Positions 43,373-53,248 of a stretch of DNA of 64,000 nucleotides are shown piece after piece; position 1 is the first letter of the stretch, and the number at the start of each line of letters is the position of its first letter. The position numbers were made by a program, and so were the translations under genes. The DNA is from Spongorhabdus nitratireducens (GTDB taxonomy: Bacteria > Pseudomonadota > Gammaproteobacteria > Pseudomonadales > Endozoicomonadaceae), in NCBI GenBank assembly GCA_947387575.1, contig CANDOC010000004.1:248001-312000 (forward strand), given 5' to 3'. The notes beneath the pieces were generated by a model. It was not told the origin of the DNA and searched no databases. It saw only the letters and a list, made by a program, of their open reading frames with translations.

Positions 43373-45876
43373 GAAGCAACTCCACGAGGTGATTGCTGCA
43401 GTACCGGATCCTGATGAGTGTCTTTGTCAGCGCTTTGCTTGACTGGCATGCGGGAAAGGCGTGAGGCGTTGCCCACTACAATCAGGGAGCTGGTTGCCAT
43501 GCCGATGGCGGCCATCCAGGGTGCAATCCAGCCTGCGGCTGCCAGCGGAAGAGCCAGCAAATTATACAGCAGAGCCCAACCCAGATTCTGGCGAATGATA
43601 TGACGAGTCTGACGGGCAATACCTAAAGCTGTACTGATATGCGTCAAACCGCCCTGCATTAATACCGCATCGGCACTGGTTCTGGCCAGATCAGTTGCCT
43701 CTCCCATCGCAAGAGATATGTCGGCGCGGGCGAGTACCGGGACATCATTAATACCGTCGCCGACCATTAATACCCGGGCACCGCCTTCCTGCAGTTTGCT
43801 GACTCGCTGCATTTTCTGATCGGGAGACATAGCACCTTGATAACGGTCGATGCCCAGCTTTTCAGCCATAGCCGCGACCACAGGTTCCCGGTCGCCGCTC
43901 AGTAACTCAACGTTTAGTCCCAGTTGTTGTAGCTGCTTTACCAGTCCTGGTGCTTCAGGGCGAAGCTGGTCATCCAGCCTGAACCAGCAGATTGGATTCT
44001 GCTGTTCAGCCAGCAGTAACCACTGACCTTCATTTTCAGGAGGTGACAGGTTTTGGCCAGACGGTTTTTGGCCAGGTACTGCAAACTCGGGTTTGCCAAT
44101 CCGGTACTGTCTGCCATCGATAACACCTTCCAGCCCCTCTCCGGTAAAGGTTTTAACCTGGTCAGCCTGTAGCTGAATTTTGGCATCAAAGGCGCGGGCA
44201 ATCGGGTGTTCTGAATGCTGCTCTAGTGCGGAAGCAATATTCATCAGTTCAGTTTTTGTGAGATTGGTTCCGGAGCAGGGGTGAATCTCTTTCAGTGTCA
44301 GCTGGCCAGCTGTCAGCGTACCGGTTTTGTCAAAGACGACGTGGGTTACCTGATCCAGGGTTTCAAGTACATGCCCCCGGGTGACAAGCAGTCCTGCCTT
44401 TTGCAGTGTTCCGGTAGCGGCGGTCAATGCTGTCGGTGTGGCCAGTGACAGGGCGCAGGGGCAGGTTACTACCAATACCGATAGCGTAATCCAGAAGGCA
44501 TGATCTGAACCAAGCCAGGTCCAGGCGCAGAAAACAACGACAGCGGTCAGTAGTACGGCGCCGACAAACCAGGATGCAATACGGTCGGCCAGTCCCGCAA
44601 CCTGTGGTTTTTCTGCTGCAGCACGATTCAGCAGGCGGACAATGGTGGATATTCGGGTTTCTTGACCGGTCTGCCTGACTTCAAGCTCTATCGGTTGCTC
44701 GATATTGAGGCTGCCTGCCATAACCGTTTCGCCTTCACGGCGGGTGACCGGCATATATTCACCGGTCAGTGCAGACTCATTTACGCTGGTATGACCGCTC
44801 AGCAGAATACCGTCTGCCGGCATCGCCTCACCAACCAGTACTCTTACCTTGTCGCCCGGTTTCAGATCGCGTACCGGAACCCGGACAAACCGATCATCTT
44901 CAAACCGGAGACAGCTGGCAGGCATCAAGTTATGCAAGGTCTGGCCGGAACGGCTGGTACGGTGCCGGGCCCGCATTTCCAGAAAGCGTCCTAGCAACAG
45001 AAAGAAGGTAAACATGCTCACCGAGTCGTAATAGACTTCGCCGCCCCCCTGCCAGGTAGCCCACAGGCTGGCAATCCATGAACCGCCAATGGCGATGGCA
45101 ACCGGTACATCCATACTCAGATGACGTACCTTGATATCACGCCAGGCGGCCTGAAAGAAGGGCGCTGCGGCATATATCACTACCGGTGTTGATACCAGAG
45201 CGCTGACCCAGCGGATCAGGCTCTGATACTGGGCCTCCATATCCTGTTGAATCGCGCCGGCATAAAGGGCGATGGCATACATCATGACCTGCATTGCACC
45301 GATACCGGCAACAGCAAGTCGTCGTATAGCCTGACGCTGTTCCTTGCGAAGCAGGTGTTCCTGATGATCCGAGCGCCAGGGATGAGGCTTATAGCCAATC
45401 TGGTGAACGGCGAGTAACAGCTTGCTTAAGCTGGTTGTTTCAGGATCCCAGCGTAGTTCCGCGCCGTGGGTACTGAGATTTACGCTGAAACTCTCAACCC
45501 CGGGTTGGGATGAAACATGATTTTCCAGCAGCCAGATACAGGCTGCACAGGTAATGCCTTCAATCAGCAGATTGGCTTCACGCAGGCCCTCGTCCTGAAG
45601 TGTGCGGACAAAATCTGCCTGAATATCGTCCCGATCCATCAGCTCAAGTTCTTGCAGCAGACGTTGATCCGGCTGCTGCTGTGAGGCGGGTTCGGTACGA
45701 TACTGGTAATAATTGGTCAAGCCGCCCCCGGCAATAGCTTCGGCTACGGTCTTGCAGCCGGGACAGCACATCGGGCGATCTTCACCGTTAATCTGTGCGG
45801 TCCATACCCTGCCATCTTCGATCGGAAGATGGCAGTGGTAGCAATGGGAGTCGGAATGCGGGGCGGAATCACTCAT
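43369..45876 (-). CDS. ccoI: Copper-translocating P-type ATPase CcoI (FixI)
   Basis: CcoI delivers copper for cbb3 oxidase maturation. N-terminal CYHC (12-15) and CCPGC (about 37-41) are CcoI-specific extra cysteines. An HMA domain with CAAC follows, with eight membrane helices including the CPC motif (TCPCALSLA). DKTGTLT holds the phosphorylated Asp and GDGINDVP the hinge. At 835 residues it has full length. It overlaps ccoH upstream and ccoS downstream by four bases each, giving a tight operon ccoH-ccoI-ccoS. Confidence 0.96.
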   Translation of the reverse strand: MSDSAPHSDSHCYHCHLPIEDGRVWTAQINGEDRPMCCPGCKTVAEAIAGGGLTNYYQYRTEPASQQQPDQRLLQELELMDRDDIQADFVRTLQDEGLREANLLIEGITCAACIWLLENHVSSQPGVESFSVNLSTHGAELRWDPETTSLSKLLLAVHQIGYKPHPWRSDHQEHLLRKEQRQAIRRLAVAGIGAMQVMMYAIALYAGAIQQDMEAQYQSLIRWVSALVSTPVVIYAAAPFFQAAWRDIKVRHLSMDVPVAIAIGGSWIASLWATWQGGGEVYYDSVSMFTFFLLLGRFLEMRARHRTSRSGQTLHNLMPASCLRFEDDRFVRVPVRDLKPGDKVRVLVGEAMPADGILLSGHTSVNESALTGEYMPVTRREGETVMAGSLNIEQPIELEVRQTGQETRISTIVRLLNRAAAEKPQVAGLADRIASWFVGAVLLTAVVVFCAWTWLGSDHAFWITLSVLVVTCPCALSLATPTALTAATGTLQKAGLLVTRGHVLETLDQVTHVVFDKTGTLTAGQLTLKEIHPCSGTNLTKTELMNIASALEQHSEHPIARAFDAKIQLQADQVKTFTGEGLEGVIDGRQYRIGKPEFAVPGQKPSGQNLSPPENEGQWLLLAEQQNPICWFRLDDQLRPEAPGLVKQLQQLGLNVELLSGDREPVVAAMAEKLGIDRYQGAMSPDQKMQRVSKLQEGGARVLMVGDGINDVPVLARADISLAMGEATDLARTSADAVLMQGGLTHISTALGIARQTRHIIRQNLGWALLYNLLALPLAAAGWIAPWMAAIGMATSSLIVVGNASRLSRMPVKQSADKDTHQDPVLQQSPRGVAS

Positions 45877-46442
45877 AGGTGAGTATCCGGGGCAAGGGTG
45901 AAACTGTGTACTTCGTTTTCAGGATTTTCTTCGAACTGAACTTCCTGATCCAGTCGCCAGCCTTTGAGTGACTGTTCATGAGCCAGAACCTCTGCACCCT
46001 GCAGGGTTTCCAGCTGAATATAGCGGCGGCCGTAATGGGATTTGTTGAGTTGTCCGACATAGCTGCCGGTTGCACTCAGGCGCAGGGTGATTTCGTCATC
46101 CTGTCGAGCCAGAGTCGGAGACATGATGCGAAGCAACAGCTTGTCAGCCTGTTCCGGATTGTCACCACTCAGCCGGACATGTACTTCACCGGTCAGTCGA
46201 TCCATGCTGACCACAGCTTTCAGATTCAGTTCGGCAGCGTTTTTGTCGCGGGCCAGATCGGCATTAATTGCACGTCCGGCTTTGTAGTAATTGTCTTTGA
46301 CGACAGTGTCAGCTTGTTTCATGGAAACGCTGACCTGGACAAATCCCCAGGCAAATGTCACCAGCATGATGCCGATAATAAACCAGGGCCAGGGTTCCTT
46401 GTACCAGACAGAAACATCTTCGTCGCGCGGCTTTGCCGTCAT
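45873..46442 (-). CDS. ccoH: cbb3 oxidase assembly protein CcoH (FixH)
   Basis: The 189-residue protein has one N-terminal transmembrane helix (WPWFIIGIMLVTFAWGFVQV) and a periplasmic FixH domain: VSMKQADTVVKDNYYKAGRAINADLARDKNAAEL, then beta strands. CcoH interacts with the oxidase during assembly. It overlaps ccoI by four bases; ccoG lies upstream, separated by 164 bp containing an inverted repeat, so ccoG and ccoHIS may be partly separate transcripts. Confidence 0.93.
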   Translation of the reverse strand: MTAKPRDEDVSVWYKEPWPWFIIGIMLVTFAWGFVQVSVSMKQADTVVKDNYYKAGRAINADLARDKNAAELNLKAVVSMDRLTGEVHVRLSGDNPEQADKLLLRIMSPTLARQDDEITLRLSATGSYVGQLNKSHYGRRYIQLETLQGAEVLAHEQSLKGWRLDQEVQFEENPENEVHSFTLAPDTHL

Positions 46443-46559
46443 TCTTTCACTACCTCGGGCTGTGCTGCAGCCTTTTTACCTGATTTTTGAGCCTGATACC
46501 AATCAGTGTGACCCCTGAAATTATAATCCTGACAGTCACACTGTTGGTTAAGGCTTCAG

Positions 46560-46597
46560 GAAAGCACACCCCTGCCAGAGTCAGCAGATGTGCTTTC
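46560..46597. terminator. Inverted repeat in the ccoG-ccoH gap
   Basis: GAAAGCACA (46560-46568) pairs with TGTGCTTTC (46589-46597), ten bases after the ccoG stop. It lacks a U-run and may be an attenuator or processing site between ccoG and ccoHIS. Confidence 0.5.
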
Positions 46598-46606
46598 ACT
46601 TCCCTG

Positions 46607-48028
46607 TTATTGCGGTGCAATAAAACTGCTGTTGATCGAAATATCCGGATAGCCGTCATCGGCATCCAGTTCCGGACTGATGGTAAAGGTCAGGTTGATT
46701 GAACCGGAATCTTTCAGTTTCGCCGGATCAATTGCAATACGCACCGGCACAGTTTCAACACCGCCAGTCGAAACACTGACTTTGGTCGGGCCGTTATAAA
46801 CCAGTCCGGGGAAGCCGGAAACACTCACAGTAAAGTCGTGAGACTGCTGATCCTTGTTGATCAGTTTCAGCTGATAAACGTTCTCAATCTGGCCAAACCG
46901 GTTTTCAGTAAACAGCGAGTTACGGTCTCTCTGCACACCCAGCTCATAAGGCACGCGGTGGTCGAGGTTCCAGATCAGGGTGCTGATCATAATCACCAGC
47001 GCGGTGAAGTAACCGATCATGCGGGGACGCAGCAGATGGGTCTTCTTGCCATCGAGCTCGTTGGCTGATGTGTAACGTACCAGACCCTTGTCGTAACCCA
47101 TCTTTTCCATAATGGTGTCGCAGGCATCGACACAGGCAGCACAGCCGATACATTCGTACTGCAGACCTTCACGGATATCAATGCCGGTGGGGCAGACGTG
47201 AACACAGGCTTTACAATCGATACAGTCGCCCAGGCCTTTCTCTTTGTAATCCATACCGCGCTTACGGGGACCGCGATTTTCACCACGCTTCTGGTCGTAC
47301 CAGATAGTCAGGGTGTCGGAGTCAAACATAACGCTCTGGAAGCGGGCATAGGGGCACATGTGCATGCAGACATTTTCACGCAGCCAGCCGGCGTTCAGAT
47401 AAGTAGCAACAGTGAAAAAGCCGATCCAGAACAGAGCCCAGGAGCCTGCATCAAACGACAGCAGTGCCGGAATGAGTTCCTTGATCGGAGTGAAGTAGCC
47501 GACAAAGGTAATACCGGTTACCAGGGCAACACTGAACCAGAGGCTGTGTTTGGCGGCTTTTCGCCACAGCTTTTCAACACTCATCGGGCCCTTGTCACGC
47601 TTCATGCGCTTGTTGCGATCACCCTCGGTGACGCGCTCGGCCCACATGTAAACCCAGGTGAAGACACTTTGCGGGCAGGTGTAACCGCACCATACCCGGC
47701 CTGCCAGTACAGTAATAAAGAAAAGGCCAAAGGCACAGATAATCAGGGTCCAGGACAGCATCATGAAATCCTGGGGCCAGAATGTAATTCCAAAGACGTG
47801 GAACTTTCGGGCTGGCAAATCAAACAGGACGGCCTGGCGACCTTCCCATTCCAGCCAGAGGACACCGAAATAAAGAATAAAGAGTAACGCGCCGCCTGCT
47901 ATGCGCAGGTTGCGGTAAAAACCTTCAAACGATCGCGTGTAGATTTTATCCGGCTTCTGGTGAAGAGGTATGAGTTGGGGGTCCTTTGGTGAACCGGCTT
48001 GTTTCCCGGTGCCATCCTGAGGTCTCAT
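46607..48028 (-). CDS. ccoG: cbb3 oxidase accessory protein CcoG (FixG/RdxA)
   Basis: CcoG is a membrane iron-sulphur protein with cupric reductase activity that supplies Cu(I) for oxidase assembly. It has several membrane helices, including a segment with WCGYTCPQSVFTW, and two 4Fe-4S ferredoxin motifs, CIDCKACVHVCP and CIGCAACVDACD, then a C-terminal Ig-like FixG_C domain. I start at the ATG ending at 48028 (MRPQDGTGKQ, GGAG seven bases upstream), dropping a 21-residue extension. It follows the ccoP terminator, so it likely has its own promoter. Confidence 0.95.
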   Translation of the reverse strand: MRPQDGTGKQAGSPKDPQLIPLHQKPDKIYTRSFEGFYRNLRIAGGALLFILYFGVLWLEWEGRQAVLFDLPARKFHVFGITFWPQDFMMLSWTLIICAFGLFFITVLAGRVWCGYTCPQSVFTWVYMWAERVTEGDRNKRMKRDKGPMSVEKLWRKAAKHSLWFSVALVTGITFVGYFTPIKELIPALLSFDAGSWALFWIGFFTVATYLNAGWLRENVCMHMCPYARFQSVMFDSDTLTIWYDQKRGENRGPRKRGMDYKEKGLGDCIDCKACVHVCPTGIDIREGLQYECIGCAACVDACDTIMEKMGYDKGLVRYTSANELDGKKTHLLRPRMIGYFTALVIMISTLIWNLDHRVPYELGVQRDRNSLFTENRFGQIENVYQLKLINKDQQSHDFTVSVSGFPGLVYNGPTKVSVSTGGVETVPVRIAIDPAKLKDSGSINLTFTISPELDADDGYPDISINSSFIAPQ

Positions 48029-48061
48029 AGTGTACTCCGAAGCGGAATTTTGTGTGTGTAT

Positions 48062-48096
48062 AAAAACTGTCATGGCGGGAAAACCCGCCATGACAG
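48062..48096 (-). terminator. Terminator of the ccoNOQP operon
   Basis: CTGTCATGGCGGG (48067-48079) pairs with CCCGCCATGACAG (48084-48096) around AAAA; on the minus strand it is followed by TTTTTA. A strong rho-independent terminator after ccoP. Confidence 0.92.
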
Positions 48097-48145
48097 GAAA
48101 AACACCTTGTATTGCCTGTCACATCATAAGACAGGCGTCTGGTGC

Positions 48146-49069
48146 TTACTTCTCGGCTGCAGCGTCAGCAGGAGTGCCTTTGCCGCGGGAGATGCTGTAG
48201 ATGTAGGCAGAAACCAGGTGAACCTTCTCTTCACCCAGAATGGCTTCCCAGGGAGGCATTACACCGTTACGACCGTTACGAACAGTGTATTCAACCTGTG
48301 CCTTGGAAGAACCGTACAGCCAGGTGTTGTCAGTCAGGTTCGGAGCACCCAGTGCCTTGTTACCGCTACCGTCAGCAGCGTGACATACAGAACAGGTGGT
48401 CTGGTACAGGCCTTTACCGGCTTCCAGATCAGCTGCGCTGGCACCGGTGTCGATACCGCTCATGTTGCGAACAAAGGCACTGACCTGAGCCACGCCTTTC
48501 TCACCAAGAACAGGACCCCAGGCTGGCATCTGACCCTGACGGCCGTGCAGCAGAGTGGCCTTGATGGTGTCGAATTCGCCACCGTACAGCCAGTCGCCAT
48601 CACGCAGGTTCGGGAAGCCAAAGCTGCCACGAGCGTCAGAGGCGTGACAGATTGCACAGTTGTTGGTGAAGACACGCTCACCCATAGCCAGAGCCTTCGG
48701 GTTTTCCAGTAGCTCGTCTACAGACTTGGCAGCCAGACTGCGGAACTGTTCACCGTACTTGCGATCGTGCTTGGCCTGTGCCGCTTCCAGTTCACCGGCA
48801 GAAGTCCAGCCGAGGTAACCTTTCCAGGAACCCAGACCCGGGTACAGGAAGAAGTAAACGACAGCAAACAGCAGGGTGAGGACAAACATCCAGGTCCACC
48901 ACTGTGGCATAGGATTGTCGTACTCTTCGATACCATCGAAAGCGTGACCGGTAGTTTCGTCGGTCAGTTCTTTACGCTGGCTCTTGACGGTGCTGTAAAG
49001 CAAATATGTTACCAGACCCAGGCATGTCAGGGTCAGAACAATGATCCACCCGCTCCAGAAACTACTCAT
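48146..49069 (-). CDS. ccoP: cbb3 cytochrome c oxidase subunit III (dihaem CcoP)
   Basis: CcoP passes electrons from soluble cytochrome c to the oxidase. Two membrane segments (near residues 5-25 and 58-75) precede two cytochrome c domains with haem motifs CAICH and CSVCH. QGQMPAWG and RNGVMPPW supply the distal methionines. Two N-terminal helices, rather than one, are typical of the longer CcoP class in Pseudomonas. It overlaps ccoQ by eight bases. Confidence 0.96.
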   Translation of the reverse strand: MSSFWSGWIIVLTLTCLGLVTYLLYSTVKSQRKELTDETTGHAFDGIEEYDNPMPQWWTWMFVLTLLFAVVYFFLYPGLGSWKGYLGWTSAGELEAAQAKHDRKYGEQFRSLAAKSVDELLENPKALAMGERVFTNNCAICHASDARGSFGFPNLRDGDWLYGGEFDTIKATLLHGRQGQMPAWGPVLGEKGVAQVSAFVRNMSGIDTGASAADLEAGKGLYQTTCSVCHAADGSGNKALGAPNLTDNTWLYGSSKAQVEYTVRNGRNGVMPPWEAILGEEKVHLVSAYIYSISRGKGTPADAAAEK

Positions 49070-49256
49070 TGTTGTTCTTCTCCTGCTTGCTGTGTGTTAT
49101 CCCTTCTGCCAGATCGTCATCTGCAAACGGCAGGTTGGCTGCTTCATTAAAAGCGGTCTTGCGGTGGCTGCTGTAAGCCCACAGGCTTACACCGATAAAG
49201 GCGATGGCGGCGAGCACGGTCGCCAGCCCTCTGAGAGTGTTGATATCCATAATCAA
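49062..49256 (-). CDS. ccoQ: cbb3 oxidase subunit IV (CcoQ/FixQ)
   Basis: A 64-residue single-helix subunit: [29 protein letters not shown], then the charged tail typical of CcoQ, which stabilises the complex. It overlaps ccoO by four bases and ccoP by eight. Confidence 0.93.
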   Translation of the reverse strand: MIMDINTLRGLATVLAAIAFIGVSLWAYSSHRKTAFNEAANLPFADDDLAEGITHSKQEKNNNE

Positions 49257-49864
49257 CGCCTCTTGTCGATCACGGTGCCCAGAGACTGCAGGTAGGCAAC
49301 GATGGCGTCCATTTCAGTCTTGCCACGGACTTCGTCCGGGCCGGCAGCGATCTGTTCATCGGTGTAAGGAACACCCAGGGTCTGCATTGCCGTCATCTTG
49401 GCTGCAGTGTCCTTGCCGTCCAGCTTGGCAGTATTCAGCCAGGGATAAGAAGGCATAACAGATTCAGGAACTACGTCACGCGGGTTGTACAGGTGAGCAC
49501 GGTGCCAGTCGTCAGAGTAACGCTGACCAACACGGGCCAGGTCAGGGCCGGTACGCTTGGAGCCCCACAGGAACGGGAATTCCCAAACGCTTTCACCGGC
49601 TACAGAGTAGTGACCGTAACGCTCAACTTCAGCACGCAGCGGGCGGATCATCTGGGAGTGACAGCCAACACAGCCTTCACGGATATAGATGTCGCGGCCT
49701 TCCAGCTGCAGTGCGGTGTACGGCTTGAGGCCGTCAACCGGCTTGGTGGTTTCATCCTGGAAGAACAGGGGTACCAGTTCAACCAGACCGCCAAAGCTGA
49801 TAGCGATGACGATGAAAACCATCAGCAGGCCGGCATTCTTTTCTACGATGTCGTGTTTTTTCAT
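49253..49864 (-). CDS. ccoO: cbb3 cytochrome c oxidase subunit II (CcoO)
   Basis: A monohaem membrane-anchored cytochrome c: N-terminal transmembrane helix ([23 protein letters not shown]), then the haem motif [37 protein letters not shown] and a C-terminal [10 protein letters not shown] complete the fold. It feeds electrons to CcoN. With 203 residues it is full length. Confidence 0.97.
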   Translation of the reverse strand: MKKHDIVEKNAGLLMVFIVIAISFGGLVELVPLFFQDETTKPVDGLKPYTALQLEGRDIYIREGCVGCHSQMIRPLRAEVERYGHYSVAGESVWEFPFLWGSKRTGPDLARVGQRYSDDWHRAHLYNPRDVVPESVMPSYPWLNTAKLDGKDTAAKMTAMQTLGVPYTDEQIAAGPDEVRGKTEMDAIVAYLQSLGTVIDKRR

Positions 49865-49887
49865 TGATTTATTCCCCCACGTCCCGC

Positions 49888-51327
49888 TTAAGCTGAAGCT
49901 TCGAGGGTGGCTGAGTGTCCTTTGTTCTCCGCCGCTTTGGCCTGAGAAATCGTACGCCAGACGTTGTATGCCATCAGGAACATACCTGTCAGGAAGAATG
50001 CGCCGCCAATAGCACGAACAATGTAACCCGGGCCGCTGGCCACAACAGATTCAACAAAGCTGTACATCAGGGTGCCGTCGCTGTTCACTGCACGCCACAT
50101 CAGACCCTGGGTAATACCGTTAACCCACAGTGCGGCGATGTACAGTACAGTACCGATGGTAGCCAGCCAGAAGTGAGCGTTGATCAGGGTTACGCTGTAC
50201 ATCTGGGTCTGGCCCCAGAGGCGCGGAATCAGGTGATACATGGAGCCGATGGTTACCATGGCAACCCAGCCGAGAGCGCCGGAGTGTACGTGACCGATGG
50301 TCCAGTCGGTGTAGTGAGACAGGGCGTTAACAGTCTTGATGGCCATCATCGGGCCTTCGAAGGTGGACATGCCGTAGAAGGACAGGGATACCACCAGGAA
50401 ACGCAGGGTCGGGTCAGTACGCAGTTTGTGCCATGCGCCGGACAGGGTCATCATACCGTTGATCATGCCACCCCAGGACGGAGCCAGCAGAATCAGGGAC
50501 ATAACCATACCAATGCTCTGAGCCCAGTCAGGCAGAGCGGTATAGTGCAGGTGGTGCGGGCCGGCCCAGATGTAGATCGCAATCAGTGCCCAGAAGTGGA
50601 CGATGGACAGGCGATAAGAGTAAACCGGACGTTCAGCCTGCTTCGGTACGAAGTAGTACATCATGCCCAGGAAGCCGGCAGTCAACATGAAGCCTACGGC
50701 GTTATGGCCGTACCACCACTGGATGGAAGCATCCATCGCACCGGCGTATGCAGAGTAAGACTTGAAAGCGGTAACCGGAAGCGCCATGTTGTTAACAATG
50801 TGCAGCATGGCAATGGCAATAATGAATGCACCGAAGAACCAGTTGGCTACATAGATGTGCTTGGTCTTACGCTTGATCAGTGTGCCGAAGAACACAAAGA
50901 TATATGCGACCCAGACAATGGTGATCAGAATGTCAATTGGCCATTCCAGTTCGGCGTATTCCTTACTGCTGGTCATACCCAGAGGGAGGGTAATTGCTGC
51001 CAGCAAAATTACCAGTTGCCAGCCCCAGAAGGTAAAGGCAGCCAGTTTGTCGGAAATCAGGCGAGCCTGACAGGTACGCTGAACCACATAATAGGATGTG
51101 GCAAACAGTGCTGAACCGCCAAAGGCGAAGATTACAGCGTTGGTATGAAGAGGTCGCAGACGGCCAAAACTCGTCCACGGCAGATCGAGGTTGAGGGCCG
51201 GGAATACCAGCTGGGCAGCGATTAACAGCCCCACTGCCATGCCAACAATCCCCCAAACTACAGTCATAACGGCAAATTGCCGCACGACCTTGTAGTTGTA
51301 TGTAGGATGCATTGCTTCTGTCATCAT
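49888..51327 (-). CDS. ccoN: cbb3 cytochrome c oxidase subunit I (CcoN)
   Basis: CcoN is the haem-copper catalytic subunit of the high-affinity cbb3 oxidase; it reduces oxygen and pumps protons. About twelve helices and the ligand histidines are visible, e.g. [31 protein letters not shown] and the [15 protein letters not shown] region; the conserved tyrosine crosslink region [19 protein letters not shown] follows. I start at one of two adjacent ATGs (51327/51324), since upstream in-frame codons would overlap the Anr box. The ccoNOQP order is canonical. Confidence 0.97.
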   Translation of the reverse strand: MMTEAMHPTYNYKVVRQFAVMTVVWGIVGMAVGLLIAAQLVFPALNLDLPWTSFGRLRPLHTNAVIFAFGGSALFATSYYVVQRTCQARLISDKLAAFTFWGWQLVILLAAITLPLGMTSSKEYAELEWPIDILITIVWVAYIFVFFGTLIKRKTKHIYVANWFFGAFIIAIAMLHIVNNMALPVTAFKSYSAYAGAMDASIQWWYGHNAVGFMLTAGFLGMMYYFVPKQAERPVYSYRLSIVHFWALIAIYIWAGPHHLHYTALPDWAQSIGMVMSLILLAPSWGGMINGMMTLSGAWHKLRTDPTLRFLVVSLSFYGMSTFEGPMMAIKTVNALSHYTDWTIGHVHSGALGWVAMVTIGSMYHLIPRLWGQTQMYSVTLINAHFWLATIGTVLYIAALWVNGITQGLMWRAVNSDGTLMYSFVESVVASGPGYIVRAIGGAFFLTGMFLMAYNVWRTISQAKAAENKGHSATLEASA

Positions 51328-51398
51328 TATCCGGATCCGTGCTCGGTTTATACGTATTTTGTGCGGCGCCATTGTGAGGAAACACAGGGTCAAATTCA

Positions 51399-51412
51399 AT
51401 GATTTGTATCAA
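51399..51412 (-). promoter_or_regulatory. Anr/FNR box of ccoNOQP
   Basis: ATGATTTGTATCAA matches TTGAT-N4-ATCAA with one mismatch. On the minus strand a CACAAT -10-like hexamer lies about 23 nt downstream, a class II arrangement. The box is 72 bp upstream of the ccoN start. Confidence 0.8.
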
Positions 51413-51672
51413 AGACGTAAGGAAAATAACGGATCATTATAAGTAAAGAGTTTTATTCTTTTTTTTACTGTCATGAACTTGCAGGTATGTTGGCGCTAAC
51501 ATCACGTAAATTGGCGCGAATGGCTGTGTTTTGGGAAGGTTACCGTTTATCGGAAAGTAAGTGTTTGTAAGTGTCTTTTTAGTGATTGTCAGCTACAGAT
51601 TTGCTGACAATCACATCGGTTGAGTTCCCTCTGTCAATTATTCGGAAACTGTCTGCTATTTCAATGCGCCTG
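51413..51672. other. ccoN-DyP intergenic region with a 12-bp hairpin
   Basis: GTGATTGTCAGC (51582-51593) pairs with GCTGACAATCAC (51603-51614) around a nine-base loop. It lies 58 bp past the DyP stop and probably ends that transcript. Otherwise A+T-rich promoter-like DNA without a gene. Confidence 0.6.
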
Positions 51673-52611
51673 TTACCCGGAAATCGGTACAGTATTTTGT
51701 TGCAGGAACTCGATTGAAGGTGCAAAGAATTCACCACCGGTAACCGCGGTGGTGTAATTCATCAGATGATCATAATGACCATGTGCGTCTGACTGCATCA
51801 TGGCTGCCAGCATATCGTTGAAGATCGACGGAGTGCGGGCATAGGCAATGAAAAACAGTCCACGTTCGTCCATGTCACCATAGGGCATGCTGTGGCGGAG
51901 AATTTCCCGGCTGCGACCCTGCTCATCTTTCAGGTTGACCCGCTTGATATGGGCGGTGGGAGCCTTCTGTTCCGCGCTGAACTCAATGTTGTCCTGCTTG
52001 GTACGGCCAATGACCTCTTCCTGGTATTCAACCGGCTCATGATTCCAGCTAACCATATCATGTACATAGCGCTGCAGGCTGATATAGCTGCCACCGGTAA
52101 ATGCTGAATCCTGTTCACCAACCAGAGCGACAAGTGCCCGGTTGTCGCCTTCCGGGTTTTCGGTGCCGTCCACAAAGCCGGTCATATCACGGGAATCCAT
52201 GTAGCGGAATCCAGTGATCTCCTCTTCCAGCATAACGCTGCCTTCCAACTCATCCAGAATGATCGAGGCCAGCTCGAAATTCAGGTCTTTGCGGTTTGAG
52301 CGGATATGCAGAAAGATATCGCCGGGCGTTGCCGGTGCCAGCCGTTCAGCATCGCGAATGGCCTGAAACGGCTTCAGTTCAGTCGGGCGTGCATGCGGGT
52401 AAAGGGCATCCCAGATCAGACTGCCAATGCTGACAGTGCTGCTGAGTCGGGCATCCGGATGTTGAGTGGCCAGTGTTTCGGTCAGAGCAGGAATCGCGGC
52501 AAGCTGCTGCCGGATATGATTCAGACTTTCAGCGTCGTTATTGGCCAGCAGGGTGATAAACAGGGCATCGGTATTGGCTTCCGGGGTGATGCCGGACTGC
52601 GGAGTAGGCAT
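51673..52611 (-). CDS. Dyp-type haem peroxidase
   Basis: DyP peroxidases oxidise dyes and other substrates with hydrogen peroxide. The signature GFVDGTENP is at 145-153, with catalytic D148. The proximal His lies in TAHIKRVNL (about residue 221), and RHSMPYGDMDERGLFFIAYAR holds the conserved Arg. At 312 residues without a Tat signal it fits the class B (YfeX-like) cytoplasmic group. No encapsulin gene is adjacent. It may protect the nearby respiratory system from peroxide; that is inference from position. Confidence 0.93.
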   Translation of the reverse strand: MPTPQSGITPEANTDALFITLLANNDAESLNHIRQQLAAIPALTETLATQHPDARLSSTVSIGSLIWDALYPHARPTELKPFQAIRDAERLAPATPGDIFLHIRSNRKDLNFELASIILDELEGSVMLEEEITGFRYMDSRDMTGFVDGTENPEGDNRALVALVGEQDSAFTGGSYISLQRYVHDMVSWNHEPVEYQEEVIGRTKQDNIEFSAEQKAPTAHIKRVNLKDEQGRSREILRHSMPYGDMDERGLFFIAYARTPSIFNDMLAAMMQSDAHGHYDHLMNYTTAVTGGEFFAPSIEFLQQNTVPISG

Positions 52612-52854
52612 GGGTCATTTTCCGGGTAGACTGTAAACCCGCAGAGTAAAACAGCAGCTACGCGGCACATCAAGGGCATGTCAAAACAATATTGATGTGT
52701 GACAGGATATATTCCGGATCTGTCAGAGTGTGACAGATCAAATCGTATAGCCTGCAATTGTGTTACAGTAGTTTATCCTATGACCTTTCATTGTTATGTC
52801 ACTATCTCCTGAAGGTATTTCAGGAAAGTGATGCATTCTGAATCTTGACTATCT

Positions 52855-53235
52855 ATGCTGAACTATCTTGCTGTTGCTCTGGGCGGAGCCTTGGGCGCCC
52901 TGATCCGGGTTCGTGTCTACGAGCTGTTTGCCGAGTCACGTAATGCTCATCTGTTTCCCTTGCCAACTCTGACGGTCAATATTATCGGCTCAATCCTGAT
53001 TGGCATTGGCTGGTACTGCCTGGTTGAAAAATCCATGTTGCCACCGGTCTGGAAAAGTTTCGCGATCACCGGCATGCTGGGGGCGCTAACAACTTTTTCA
53101 ACATTTTCACTGGACGCTTTCAGGTTGCTGCAGTCTGACCAGCCGGTAGAGGCTGTCGTGTATATTCTGGCCAGTGTATTGATCTGTCTGCTGGGAACCT
53201 GGGCCGGATATCAGGGCATTCGTCTGGTAATTTAA
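52855..53235 (+). CDS. crcB: Fluoride channel CrcB (Fluc)
   Basis: A 126-residue, four-helix protein that exports fluoride as a dual-topology dimer. GGALGALIRVRVYELF and FPLPTLTVNIIGSILIG (conserved Asn) are diagnostic, and GMLGALTTFSTFSLDA contains the phenylalanine box. I looked for a fluoride riboswitch in the 243-bp leader and did not see the conserved GGCGATGG and CTGG-type elements. The next gene starts 13 bp downstream, so they may be co-transcribed. Confidence 0.93.
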   Translation: MLNYLAVALGGALGALIRVRVYELFAESRNAHLFPLPTLTVNIIGSILIGIGWYCLVEKSMLPPVWKSFAITGMLGALTTFSTFSLDAFRLLQSDQPVEAVVYILASVLICLLGTWAGYQGIRLVI

Positions 53236-53248
53236 AGGGAAATAAAAA

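Noticed and set aside
49915-51114. 399-codon plus-strand frame antisense to ccoN
   Set aside because: ccoN is certain on the other strand; the antisense product has His/Gly/Gln-rich composition and no family features.
52612-52854. Fluoride riboswitch upstream of crcB
   Set aside because: The conserved sequence and pseudoknot elements could not be found in the leader.
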